Notes under the pieces: generated by a model
The model's database searches: none
The model's input: the letters and a program-made list of their open reading frames with translations, nothing else
What the model was told of the DNA's origin: nothing
Part shown: positions 56,118 to 63,963 of the stretch, piece after piece
How the letters are laid out: each line of letters opens with the position of its first letter
Position numbering within the stretch: position 1 is the stretch's first letter
DNA from: Paracoccaceae bacterium
GTDB lineage: Bacteria > Pseudomonadota > Alphaproteobacteria > Rhodobacterales > Rhodobacteraceae
DNA length: 64,000 nucleotides
Direction: 5' to 3'
Assembly: GCA_024742405.1 (NCBI GenBank)
Contig: JANSYP010000001.1
Coordinates: 186,001 to 250,000, forward strand
Program-made: the position numbers and the translations under genes

Positions 56118-56498
56118 ATGCTGCAAGAACTGCCCCACCGCAACTGGAGCTTCAACAAGGGCCTGAGCAAGACCCGCCGGCTCGCCGCCGAACGGCTGAT
56201 CGCCCACCGCATCGCGGCGGAATTCGACGAGGGCACCGACTGGGACGTCCGCGAGAAGATCCCCGAGGCGTGGATGACGCTCGAACAGGACGTCGATGTC
56301 CGCGAGCCGAAGGTGAAGGTGACGCTCTATCTGGACGACAGCGTGGCGAAGTTCTTCAAGGCGACGGGGCAGGGCTGGCACGGCCGGGTGAACCGGGTGC
56401 TGGCGACCTATGCCCAGATGAAGATCGCCGACGTGCGGGTGGAGGACGCGCTGCTGTCTCGGGCGAAGGCGGCCTATGCGGAGGAGCAAGCGGGGTAG
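56118..56498 (+). CDS. BrnA-type antitoxin-like protein (orphan)
   Basis: A 126-residue protein. The C-terminal half reads KVKVTLYLDDSVAKFFKATGQGWHGRVNRVLATYAQ (about 76-110, given in pieces in families as V-T-[IL]-x-[LV]-D-x-x-V...G-x-G-[WY]-x-x-R-[IV]-N), the BrnA ribbon-helix-helix signature. BrnA normally neutralises the RNase toxin BrnT encoded just upstream. Here no BrnT frame exists on either side. It may act as an independent regulator. ATG 56118 follows GGAGAG; GTG 56100 is the alternative. Confidence 0.8.
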   Translation: MLQELPHRNWSFNKGLSKTRRLAAERLIAHRIAAEFDEGTDWDVREKIPEAWMTLEQDVDVREPKVKVTLYLDDSVAKFFKATGQGWHGRVNRVLATYAQMKIADVRVEDALLSRAKAAYAEEQAG

Positions 56499-56525
56499 CG
56501 CGCGCCTGCGCTGCGGGGTGTCCGC

Positions 56526-56699
56526 TCAGACGCCCGCGCCGCTGACGATCGGACAATTCGCAAGCTCGCGGACCGGATCGTCGGGGCCACATTCTTCGCC
56601 GGTGACCGGATAGGTCGTGGCGGGTTCCGGATCGCAGCCCGGCAAGACCAGCAGGGCGGCGAGGGCGAGACAGGCAAGGAATGCGCGGCGGGTGTCCAT
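56526..56699 (-). CDS. 57-residue lipoprotein, tandem paralogue 1
   Basis: A tiny secreted protein starting MDTRRAFLACLALAALLVLPGC, a type II signal with lipobox LPGC (Cys22). It continues DPEPATTYPVTGEECGPDDPV. AGGAG lies six bases before ATG 56699. A paralogue with the same layout lies 135 bases upstream (56834-57001). Both share CDP-x-PATTYPVTG-x-E-x-GPDDPV-x-EL. This copy has two extra cysteines (ECG and NCP) that could form a disulfide. No known family recognised. Confidence 0.75.
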   Translation of the reverse strand: MDTRRAFLACLALAALLVLPGCDPEPATTYPVTGEECGPDDPVRELANCPIVSGAGV

Positions 56700-56833
56700 G
56701 GGGGGCTCCTGAAGTTGGGGTCAGGCGGCACCATAGGTGTGGCTCGGACCGGCTCTTTGACCGGGGTCAAACCTCGCATCGTGAACACGGGCGCTCAGCC
56801 CTGACGCGGAGGACAGTCGCAGAGGGGTGACGC

Positions 56834-57001
56834 TCAGATCTGGTCTTCGACCAGGGGCGAGTCCTCAAGCTCCTGCACGGGATCGTCGGGCCCAACCTCG
56901 GCGCCCGTGACCGGATAGGTGGTGGCCGGCCCCGGATCGCAGGCAGGGCGCACCAACAGGGCGACAAGGGCGAGAGAGGCGAGGAGCGAGGTGCTGGGCA
57001 T
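56834..57001 (-). CDS. 55-residue lipoprotein, tandem paralogue 2
   Basis: The upstream twin of the lipoprotein at 56526. It begins MPSTSLLASLALVALLVRPAC, with lipobox RPAC (Cys21), and continues DPGPATTYPVTGAEVGPDDPV; the tail DSPLVEDQI lacks the extra cysteines. AAGGAG lies seven bases before ATG 57001. Signal, lipobox and the shared PATTYPVTG core make translation of both credible. Likely outer-membrane anchored. Confidence 0.75.
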   Translation of the reverse strand: MPSTSLLASLALVALLVRPACDPGPATTYPVTGAEVGPDDPVQELEDSPLVEDQI

Positions 57002-57237
57002 GGCGGTCTCCTTAAACTCAAATCCGATGGTACGGTTCGCCTACGGCGACATCGATCATACCTGCATTGCCGAGGATTGCGACGATCTTATGCGGTAGTG
57101 CGGGCGGCACCTCGCGATGCACGGGTTGGTTAAAGCACTGGAGGATTGGGCTAAATCGTCGGTGAATCGGGATCAGGCGTGCGGACTGCCCGGGTTCTGG
57201 AGCGGTGCGTGCGTAATACAGACACTACTTAGGTCAG

Positions 57238-57996
57238 TTACTCATCTGGGCCTTCAATCTGCTTAGGCTTTTCTTGTGAAACTTTCTTCTGCTTATTTTT
57301 AGCTTCAGCAATTTCTTTAATTTTCCCAAAACGAGCCTGCCTTTTTTCACGCTCAACATACCACTCGTCAAAAAGCGTTTCGACCAATTCAATGAGGGTT
57401 CGAGATTCGTCAGGGTCAACGTCAATAATGAGGTTAATGTCCTTTTCCATGTGAGCGCCAATATTTCCGATTTGGCGCACCGCGTCGATAGCTTCGACGC
57501 TATCGTCTGATACACCCTTTGGCGCATCGCCCTCTTCGACAAGCTCTTTAAGCCTTTTAATTTCATCGATAAGACGGCCTTTTGAGATACCGCAAAAGTC
57601 TCGGATCATTCCCTGTAAGCAGCGTCTTGCCAAAGTGGCCGAGGCTTTTGGACTAAGCTCAACGATCCTACACGCTTCAAGGTAATCCTCGCGCAGCGGC
57701 GCTGGAATGTAGTCTGGTTGGGGCTTTCCATTGTGCTCAGGCAAAAGCTGTTGCGAAAGGATTACTCTACCTTTCGCCCGCCTCATGCCGCGTTGGTCAA
57801 CCTTCGCTTCAGCAACATGAACCCCTATTGTCGGTTTTTGACAGTCGGGGTTCGCGCATCCTATTGCCCAACCTTGAATTCCGACCTGTCCCGTCGCGAC
57901 ATCGCCGATGTAAAAGAGAAAGTCATCTTGGGAATATCGTTTTTCGACAACTGTTTGAGCTCGATTGCAATATGGACAAGTCCAGTTCAAGTTCAC
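57238..57996 (-). CDS. DUF4145 domain-containing protein, AT-rich, probably acquired
   Basis: A 252-residue protein. The N-terminus has a zinc-ribbon-like pattern (CPYC at about 7-10, then CANPDC at about 47-52). The middle DUF4145 part is about 100-210 (SPKASATLARRCLQGMIRDFCGI; AIDAVRQIGNIGAHMEKD). The C-terminus is Lys-rich. DUF4145 is found in defence and restriction contexts, but its action is unknown. Its base composition is much more AT-rich than all neighbours. It starts with GTG overlapping the TGA of an ettA fragment and has a poor ribosome-binding site, consistent with recent transfer. Confidence 0.8.
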   Translation of the reverse strand: MNLNWTCPYCNRAQTVVEKRYSQDDFLFYIGDVATGQVGIQGWAIGCANPDCQKPTIGVHVAEAKVDQRGMRRAKGRVILSQQLLPEHNGKPQPDYIPAPLREDYLEACRIVELSPKASATLARRCLQGMIRDFCGISKGRLIDEIKRLKELVEEGDAPKGVSDDSVEAIDAVRQIGNIGAHMEKDINLIIDVDPDESRTLIELVETLFDEWYVEREKRQARFGKIKEIAEAKNKQKKVSQEKPKQIEGPDE

Positions 57997-58214
57997 CTCG
58001 CAAACTTTTTGTATTTGATCCGTTTCGGCTCGACCGCGTCCGGGCCTAGCCTGCGCTTATTGTCTTCCTCGTAATCCTCGAAATTGCCCTCGAACCATTC
58101 CGCGTGAGCCTCGCCCTCGAAGGCGAGGATATGGGTGCAGATGCGGTCGAGCAAGACGCCGTTGCGGTGGATGGCCCGAGCGACTTCCAACTGTGCGTTT
58201 TCGACCCTGCGCAA
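57993..58214 (-). pseudogene. Duplicated 3' end of ettA fused to unrelated 21 codons
   Basis: A 73-codon frame whose last 52 codons encode the exact C-terminus of EttA (LDRICTHILAFEGEAH...KRIKYKKFAR) with a single residue change (Asn for Lys in YEEDNKRR). The first 21 codons (RRVENAQLEVARAIHRNGVLL) match nothing in ettA. No Walker or signature motif remains, so it cannot function as an ABC protein. It marks an integration or recombination boundary. Its first codon is TTG with no clear Shine-Dalgarno. Confidence 0.85.
57996..58151 (-). repeat. Direct repeat copy A (ettA 3' end)
   Basis: 156 bases homologous to 58708-58863, in the same orientation and offset by exactly 712. By eye about 20 bases differ, nearly all at synonymous codon positions. 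This suggests that the copy came from another functional ettA allele rather than by decay of a local duplication. Confidence 0.85.
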
Positions 58215-58223
58215 CAGTTCGGA

Positions 58224-58691
58224 TCAGTCCTTATGCTGCGACTCCGCCTCGGGCATGAGCCAGCGGAAGCGGCGCTCGGCCCAGCCGATGATGATGATCA
58301 GCAGCATGAAGAGCGCCGTGGTGATGATGGCGGTCACGGGGTAGCCCAGACCGATGGTCATGCCGATGGCGGCCAGCGCCCAGATCAGCGAGGCCGTTGT
58401 GATGCCCTGGACTTGCCCTGCATTCGAGAAGATTACGCCTGCGCCGAGGAACCCGACCCCGGTGACGATGCCGGCCATGATCCGGGTCACATCGCCGTCC
58501 TCGGGGCTCGCGGCATCGGCCAGCGTGACGAAGAGCGCGCAGGTCAGGGTGACGATGATGCAGACGCGCAGGCCGGCGGGGCGGCGTCGGAGCTGACGTT
58601 CCAGACCGATCGCGCCGCCGCAGAGAATGGCGACGAACACGTCGATCATCATTGCGTTGAAGACCGGGCCGAAAATGTGATCCGTGAGCAT
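58224..58691 (-). CDS. MgtC/SapB-family membrane protein
   Basis: A 155-residue inner-membrane protein with four to five hydrophobic helices and the MgtC hallmarks GGAIGLERQLRRRPAGLRV (about 25-43) and RIMAGIVTGVGFLGAGVIF. The family is linked to magnesium limitation, membrane potential and intracellular survival. It lacks the soluble C-terminal ACT-like domain of full MgtC. It starts 13 bases after the ettA stop and ends just before the duplicated ettA fragment, so it lies exactly between the two repeats. Confidence 0.9.
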   Translation of the reverse strand: MLTDHIFGPVFNAMMIDVFVAILCGGAIGLERQLRRRPAGLRVCIIVTLTCALFVTLADAASPEDGDVTRIMAGIVTGVGFLGAGVIFSNAGQVQGITTASLIWALAAIGMTIGLGYPVTAIITTALFMLLIIIIGWAERRFRWLMPEAESQHKD

Positions 58692-58704
58692 GGGCGCGGC
58701 TCCG

Positions 58705-60360
58705 CTATCGGGCGAATTTCTTGTACTTGATCCGCTTGGGCTCCACCGCGTCGGGGCCGAGGCGCCGCTTCTTGTCTTCCTCGTAATCCTCGAAATTGCC
58801 TTCGAACCATTCCGCGTGGGCCTCGCCCTCGAAGGCCAGGATATGGGTGCAGATGCGGTCGAGGAAAAACCGGTCGTGGCTGATGACCACGGCGCAGCCG
58901 GCGAAGTCGACCAGCGCGTCTTCCAGCGCGCGGAGGGTTTCGACGTCGAGATCGTTGGTGGGCTCGTCGAGGAGCAGGACGTTGCCGCCGGATTTCAGGA
59001 GTTTCGCCATATGGACGCGGTTGCGTTCGCCGCCCGACAGGAGCCCGACCTTTTTCTGCTGGTCGCCGCCCTTGAAGTTGAAGGCGGAGCAATAGGCGCG
59101 GGAGTTCATTTCGGCGTCGCCCAGCTGGATCTGTTCGGCGCCGCCTGAGATCTCTTCCCAGACGGTGGCGTTGGCGTCGAGCGCGTCGCGCGACTGGTCG
59201 ACATAGGCCAGCTGCACCGTGTCGCCGAAGCTGACCTCGCCCGCGTCGGGCGCCTCCTGCCCGGTCAGCATGCGGAAGAGCGTGGATTTGCCCGCGCCGT
59301 TGGGGCCGATCACGCCGACGATGCCGCCGGGGGGGAGGGCGAAGCTGAGGTCTTCGACCAGCAGCTTGTCGCCATAGGCCTTGGTCAGGCCCTCGACCTC
59401 GATCACCTTGTCGCCGAGGCGGGGGCCGTTGGGGATGATGATCTGGGCGCGAGAGAGCTTTTCGCGCTCCGACTGGTTGGCGAGCTCGTTATAGGCGCTG
59501 ATCCGGGCCTTGGATTTGGCCTGGCGGGCTTTCTGGCCCTGGCGCATCCACTCGAGCTCGCGTTCGAGGGTCTTCTGCTTGGACTTGTCCTCGCGGCTTT
59601 CCTGTTCGAGGCGCTTGGCCTTTTGCTCGAGCCAGGCGGAGTAGTTGCCCTCGTAGGGGATGCCGCGGCCGCGGTCGAGTTCAAGGATCCAGCCGGTGAT
59701 GTCGTCCAGGAAATAGCGGTCGTGGGTGACGATCAGGATGGTGCCCTTGTAGGCGATGAGGTGGTTCTGCAGCCAGGCGATGGTTTCTGCGTCGAGATGG
59801 TTGGTCGGCTCGTCGAGCAGCAGCATGTCGGGGGCTTCGAGGAGCAGTTTGCAGAGCGCGACGCGGCGGGCCTCACCGCCCGAGAGGGTGGAGACGGCGG
59901 CATCGTCCGGCGGGCAGCGGAGCGCCTCCATCGAGATGTCGATCTGGGCGTCGAGATCCCACAGGTTGGCGGCGTCGATCTGGTCCTGAAGCTCGGCCAT
60001 CTCCTCGGCGGTCTCGTCGGAGTAGTTCATGGCGAGCTCGTTATAGCGGTCGAGGATCGCCTTTTTCTCGGCCACGCCCAGCATGACGTTCTCGCGGACG
60101 GTGAGGCTGTCGTCGAGCTGGGGCTCCTGGGGGAGATAGCCGACGCGTGCGCCCTCGGCGGCCCAGGCCTCGCCGGTGAAATCCTTGTCGGTGCCGGCCA
60201 TGATGCGCATCAGCGTGGATTTGCCCGCGCCGTTGACGCCGACGACGCCGATCTTGACGCCGGGCAGGAAGCTCAGGCGGATGTTCTCGAAACACTTCTT
60301 GCCGCCGGGATAGGTCTTGGAGACGCCATCCATGTGGTAGACATACTGATAGCTGGCCAT
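58705..60360 (-). CDS. ettA: Energy-dependent translational throttle protein EttA (ABC-F)
   Basis: A 551-residue ABC-F protein with two ATPase domains: Walker A GVNGAGKST (about 39-47) and GPNGAGKST (about 349), signatures LSGGEARR and LSGGERNR, Walker B LLLDEPTNHLD and LLLDEPTNDLD. The charged inter-domain P-site tRNA interaction linker (AKRLEQESREDKSKQKTLERELEWM) and the arm insert in domain 1 fit EttA, which binds the ribosomal E site and gates the first elongation step by ATP/ADP ratio. Length matches the family (about 555). The 3' end is duplicated downstream. Confidence 0.96.
   Translation of the reverse strand: MASYQYVYHMDGVSKTYPGGKKCFENIRLSFLPGVKIGVVGVNGAGKSTLMRIMAGTDKDFTGEAWAAEGARVGYLPQEPQLDDSLTVRENVMLGVAEKKAILDRYNELAMNYSDETAEEMAELQDQIDAANLWDLDAQIDISMEALRCPPDDAAVSTLSGGEARRVALCKLLLEAPDMLLLDEPTNHLDAETIAWLQNHLIAYKGTILIVTHDRYFLDDITGWILELDRGRGIPYEGNYSAWLEQKAKRLEQESREDKSKQKTLERELEWMRQGQKARQAKSKARISAYNELANQSEREKLSRAQIIIPNGPRLGDKVIEVEGLTKAYGDKLLVEDLSFALPPGGIVGVIGPNGAGKSTLFRMLTGQEAPDAGEVSFGDTVQLAYVDQSRDALDANATVWEEISGGAEQIQLGDAEMNSRAYCSAFNFKGGDQQKKVGLLSGGERNRVHMAKLLKSGGNVLLLDEPTNDLDVETLRALEDALVDFAGCAVVISHDRFFLDRICTHILAFEGEAHAEWFEGNFEDYEEDKKRRLGPDAVEPKRIKYKKFAR
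58708..58863 (-). repeat. Direct repeat copy B (native ettA 3' end)
   Basis: The matching 3' end of the complete ettA gene, just before its stop codon. Together with copy A it brackets mgtC. Confidence 0.85.
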
Positions 60361-60622
60361 GCGCCGATCTCCGATTTTCACGCTGTTTCGACTGCATTTA
60401 AACGGGGGGTGGGCCCGCGTCCATGGGGCAGCGCGATTTCCGAATCGTGCCCGAACGGCTATGGTGTGATCACAAATCGGACATGCGCGCCCGGGGTCTG
60501 CCCGACGTCGAACGATCGCCGCCGCGCGGCGGCGGACGGCGTTTCGCATCCTCCTGTTCCGATGGCTCTGAAACTGCCGCAATGCCGGCGCGCGCGGTTG
60601 CGGTACAACCGGAGAGGCGCGT

Positions 60623-62005
60623 ATGGCACGGATGAAGAAAGACCCCCCGAAACCGACGAAGAAACCCGCCGGACCGCGCAGCAAATCTGCTGCTGCGCGC
60701 GGGACAAAGGCCGACCCCAGGAGCACGGCAAAGAAGCGGGCGCGCGCGAAACCGGGACCGGAGACACGGCCCCCGCGCTTTACCGATTTCGAGGCGTTGC
60801 TGCCCGGATGCGGACGGCCCGACGACACTTCGATCCTGCCGGATCTGGGGCTTTCGGATCTCGAACCCGGCCGCGTGCCACCGCGGGAAGGGCCGTTCGG
60901 ACCCGCGCTGCGCCCGGTTCTGGAGGGCAATGGCGAGGGCCCGCGCTTTTCCGTGCAGCGCTTCGCGGATGAGTTGCGGCGGCGGCTGCAGGGCAATTGC
61001 CGGGGCTGGGCTTTTGTCGTGAACCAGAACGGGCAGGTCGCGGCCGAGGATAGCGGCGGTGTCGCCGTGGCGGGCACGGACCTGGATGGCAGCGGCAACC
61101 CGCTGACGCAGCGCAACATGACCCCAGATGTGCGGCTCAACATCGCCAGTGTTTCGAAAACGATCACGGCGGTGGCGATCCTGCGGCTGCTGCGCGAGGC
61201 CGGGCTGGGCACCGAGGCGCGGATCTGGCCCTTTCTGCCTCGGGACTGGACGCTCGGGCCCGGGGTCGACGGGCTGCGGTTCCACCATCTGCTGACCCAC
61301 CAGAGCGGGCTGACCAGCACCAACGGCAACTTCAGCCAGACGCTGAGCGATGCCGGACTGCAGACCGCTATTGCGGCCGGCGCGGATCCGGGCGCGGATT
61401 ACAACTATCTCAATGCCAATTTCGCGCTTTTCCGGGTGATCCTGCCCTTGCTGTGGCGCGAGGCGGGGCTGACGACAGCCAACAATGACAATCCGGTGGC
61501 GTCGGCGTTTTTCTACGCGGTCTATATCATCGAGGAGATCTTTGGGCGCATGGGCGGCGTGTTCGGCGGCAATGCCTCCACCAGCCCGCTCGACAGCAAT
61601 CCGACGCGCTACTACCAGGCGGCGAATTCGGCGATCGGCAGCGCCTATGGCAACTGGGCCATGATTGCGGGCGGCGGCGGCTGGCATCTGTCGGCGCGCG
61701 AGCTGGCGGCTTTCCTCGCCTTCATCACCTATACCGACGATATCCTGACGCCCACGCAGCGGATCGGCATGGACCAGCTGCTTTATGGCTGGCAGCCGCC
61801 GGTCGCGTCGGGTTTCGGCAGCTACCTGGGCCATGGCGGCAGCATCTCCAACAATACCAACGCGCCCTTTCCGGCGGTCCGCACGGGGATCATGAAGTTC
61901 AACCTGCAGGTCGAGGCAGCGGTGGTGGCCAATTCACGCATCACGGGTTCGGGGGATTCCGCGACGCGGCTGTTGCGGGAGGCCTATGACGCAGCTTGGG
62001 CCTGA
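60623..62005 (+). CDS. Serine hydrolase (beta-lactamase/class C PBP-like)
   Basis: A 460-residue protein. A 50-residue Lys/Pro/Arg/Ala-rich N-terminal tail (MKKDPPKPTKKPAGPRSKSAAARG) precedes a beta-lactamase-fold domain with S-x-x-K in NIASVSKTITAVA (about 175-187), Y-x-N in DYNYLNANF (about 263) and a HGG-type motif in YLGHGGSIS (about 407). No signal peptide precedes the basic tail, so export is doubtful. It likely acts as an esterase/peptidase rather than a beta-lactamase. Divergent from ettA. Confidence 0.83.
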   Translation: MARMKKDPPKPTKKPAGPRSKSAAARGTKADPRSTAKKRARAKPGPETRPPRFTDFEALLPGCGRPDDTSILPDLGLSDLEPGRVPPREGPFGPALRPVLEGNGEGPRFSVQRFADELRRRLQGNCRGWAFVVNQNGQVAAEDSGGVAVAGTDLDGSGNPLTQRNMTPDVRLNIASVSKTITAVAILRLLREAGLGTEARIWPFLPRDWTLGPGVDGLRFHHLLTHQSGLTSTNGNFSQTLSDAGLQTAIAAGADPGADYNYLNANFALFRVILPLLWREAGLTTANNDNPVASAFFYAVYIIEEIFGRMGGVFGGNASTSPLDSNPTRYYQAANSAIGSAYGNWAMIAGGGGWHLSARELAAFLAFITYTDDILTPTQRIGMDQLLYGWQPPVASGFGSYLGHGGSISNNTNAPFPAVRTGIMKFNLQVEAAVVANSRITGSGDSATRLLREAYDAAWA

Positions 62006-62384
62006 GGTGGGGGCCTGAGATCGGGGCCTGTGGTTGAGGCCGGAGACCGGGGGGCCGAGATCGGGACCCTGGGCGGAGGCCTTGGGCGGGGCTTCCGGTC
62101 GGGCGGACAGCGATGCCCGTGGCGTGCGCCCCGCATCGGTGCCGAAGCCGTGACCGGAGGCAATCAGGGCACCTCGACGACGCCACGAAAAGGATTGGTT
62201 AAGGTTAACATGTTGCGCATTTGCACTGTGTTCCGGTTGCGGAGGCCTGCGTAATTGTTGGAGAATTGCCTTTAGATGCGTTTCAAAGGGCACGCGCAAC
62301 GGATGCAGATCTTCACTCAAGTTTCATCTGACCTCCGCAAAGGTGTATGTGTATAGTTGCATTAACGAATTCGGGAGACCCCGC
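62006..62384. other. Gene-free stretch before the L,D-transpeptidase
   Basis: Left half: very G-rich and repetitive. Right half (about 62195-62380): AT-rich, with GGTTAAGGTTAACATG (TTAA words at 62199-62210 region) and a good Shine-Dalgarno at the end. It most likely holds the L,D-transpeptidase promoter. No gene is supported. Confidence 0.4.
62011..62066. repeat. Degenerate G-rich repeat after the serine hydrolase gene
   Basis: GGGCCTGAGATCGGGG (62011-62026) recurs as GGGGCCGAGATCGGGA (62051-62066), with similar words between. It starts six bases past the stop codon. Possibly a decayed tandem repeat or transcript-end structure. Confidence 0.35.
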
Positions 62385-63059
62385 ATGTTTTCACGACGCC
62401 GGTTCATCGCCACAGGCTCAGCAGCCGTGTCTTCAGCCGCTCTGGCCGCTCCTGCGCTCGCGAGCGACACGAGGATGAAAACCTTCGATCTGCCGGACCA
62501 TCTGCAGCCGCGGCGCGTGAAGCTGCGTGCGGAACTGCCGCCGGGGCAGATCCATGTCGATCCGACGACCTTCAGCCTGTACCTGACGCGCCCCGACCGC
62601 GAGGCGTTCCGCTGGATGGTGGGGATCGGCAAGCCGGGGCTCTATGAGCCGGGGACCTACTATGTCGGGCGCAAGGCGCGCTGGCCGTCCTGGAAACCGA
62701 CGCCGGCGATGATCAAGCGCGATCCCGCGGCCTATGAGAAATACGCTGACGGGATGCCGGGCGGCGTCAACAACCCCCTCGGTGCGCGCGCGATCTATCT
62801 CTATGACGACCGGCGCGGCGACACGATGCTTCGCATCCATGGCACCAACAAGCCGGGCACGCTCGGCCGGGCGGTGTCGAACGGCTGCGCGCGGATCGTC
62901 AATCAGCAGATCATCCCCTTCTACGACATGGTTCCGATGGGCACGGTCGTCTATCTGCACAACAAGCCTGCCGAAGGCAGCGTGCCGTTCCTGCAGGAGG
63001 CCGATCCCAAAAAGGATCCCATGGGCGAGTTCTTCCGCCGGCTCCGCGGCACCGCCTGA
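62385..63059 (+). CDS. L,D-transpeptidase (YkuD family), Tat-exported
   Basis: A 224-residue enzyme. The N-terminus MFSRRRFIATGSAAVSSAALAAPALA is a twin-arginine signal. The catalytic motif is HGTNKPGTLGRAVSNGCARI (about 159-178), with the nucleophile Cys in SNGCAR and the conserved His. Such enzymes make 3-3 peptidoglycan cross-links or attach lipoproteins in the periplasm. ATG 62385 lies after GGGAGACC. It is convergent with the SleB-type hydrolase gene, another cell-wall enzyme. Confidence 0.94.
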   Translation: MFSRRRFIATGSAAVSSAALAAPALASDTRMKTFDLPDHLQPRRVKLRAELPPGQIHVDPTTFSLYLTRPDREAFRWMVGIGKPGLYEPGTYYVGRKARWPSWKPTPAMIKRDPAAYEKYADGMPGGVNNPLGARAIYLYDDRRGDTMLRIHGTNKPGTLGRAVSNGCARIVNQQIIPFYDMVPMGTVVYLHNKPAEGSVPFLQEADPKKDPMGEFFRRLRGTA

Positions 63060-63096
63060 GCCGGTCACCCGTCCTGGGCCCGGGTCCCGCGAGGGT

Positions 63097-63807
63097 TCAG
63101 GGTCCGGCACGGCTGCGCCAGAAGACATGATCCGCGATGCGTCCGATGGCGTCCATCTGGCGGTTCCAGACCGGCGCAACATAGGTCGTATGGTAGTGGT
63201 CGGCGCCCTTGAGTGCCGGCGCCGGGCCGTCGCGCAGTACCTGGGCGGCGATGCGGACGGCGCGTTCCCACGCGTCATGTTCGCGGATGGGCGCAAAGCG
63301 GCGATCCGGCGTCAGGTAGGAAAACTGCACCGGCTGGACCACGGCGCAGGGGCTGTCGCCCCACCGGCCCGGCGTGGCGGCCCGGGTCAGGATGACCGAT
63401 CCCACCGCATATTGACCGGCCGCGGGCTGGTCGCGCGCCTCATGATAGATCGACACCGCGATACAGCCGAGCGCGCCGAGCCCCGCGAAGCTGCGGGGCG
63501 GCGCGTCGATCAGCGTTTGTTCGTCCGGCCCGAGGCGCAAGGGCGGCAGCGACGGTGTGGTCTGTCGGGTCGGGCCGCCGATGAAAGGCCCGGCTGCACG
63601 GGGCTGCACGAAAGTCGCGCCCGTTGATGCCGCAAACAGGCTGCGCGGTGCGGTGCGCAGGATCGGGGCCGATCCGCCATTGCTTTCGGCCCATTTCACC
63701 GTGCCGGCGCCGGGTGTCGCGTGGGACGGGACAGCCATTGCGGCGCAGATCCCCAGGACAAGCGTCCCTTTGCGCCATGCGATTCTTCGCCGTTTTCGTC
63801 CTGCCAT
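63097..63807 (-). CDS. SleB-type cell wall hydrolase
   Basis: A 236-residue protein. A basic N-terminus and hydrophobic stretch (RRIAWRKGTLVLGICAAMAVPSHA) act as a signal peptide. After a low-complexity linker, the hydrolase_2/SleB domain starts at about 112: LGCIAVSIYHEARDQPAAGQYAVGSVILTRA, with the catalytic Glu in YHEARDQ. It then reads GADHYHTTYVAPVWNRQM, typical of the family. It cleaves peptidoglycan glycan strands. ATG 63807 is chosen over GTG 63813 for Shine-Dalgarno spacing. Three operator-like palindromes lie 77-157 bases upstream. Confidence 0.92.
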   Translation of the reverse strand: MAGRKRRRIAWRKGTLVLGICAAMAVPSHATPGAGTVKWAESNGGSAPILRTAPRSLFAASTGATFVQPRAAGPFIGGPTRQTTPSLPPLRLGPDEQTLIDAPPRSFAGLGALGCIAVSIYHEARDQPAAGQYAVGSVILTRAATPGRWGDSPCAVVQPVQFSYLTPDRRFAPIREHDAWERAVRIAAQVLRDGPAPALKGADHYHTTYVAPVWNRQMDAIGRIADHVFWRSRAGP

Positions 63808-63883
63808 ACCCACATCCTGCGGTGCGATTGTGCCGCTGGAATAGTCGCCGCGGGTTTACGTCGGATGACCAGCGCCCCGATTC

Positions 63884-63963
63884 TGTGTCCTGGGACACAG
63901 ACGACGGCCCGGGTTTGTGTCCTAGGTCACAGACGACGGTTCAAGTTTGTGTCCAAAGTCACA
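63884..63963. repeat. Three 16-bp palindromes at exact 32-bp period
   Basis: TGTGTCCTGGGACACA (63884-63899), TGTGTCCTAGGTCACA (63916-63931) and TGTGTCCAAAGTCACA (63948-63963). The first is a perfect 7-bp inverted repeat; the others keep most of it. The 16-base spacers also begin alike (GACGACGG twice, GACGGG). A period of 32 is about three turns of B-DNA, so bound dimers would sit on one face. It resembles an operator array; the outer TGTG...CACA spacing equals that of CRP sites. Confidence 0.7.

Noticed and set aside
58152-58223. Extra codons before the ettA fragment as part of a transposase or integrase
   Set aside because: The 21-residue stretch RRVENAQLEVARAIHRNGVLL is too short to assign and shows no catalytic motif.
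63884-63963. Could the repeats at the right edge be a CRISPR array?
   Set aside because: Repeats are only 16 bases, palindromic, three in number, and the spacers are partly conserved; no cas genes are seen.
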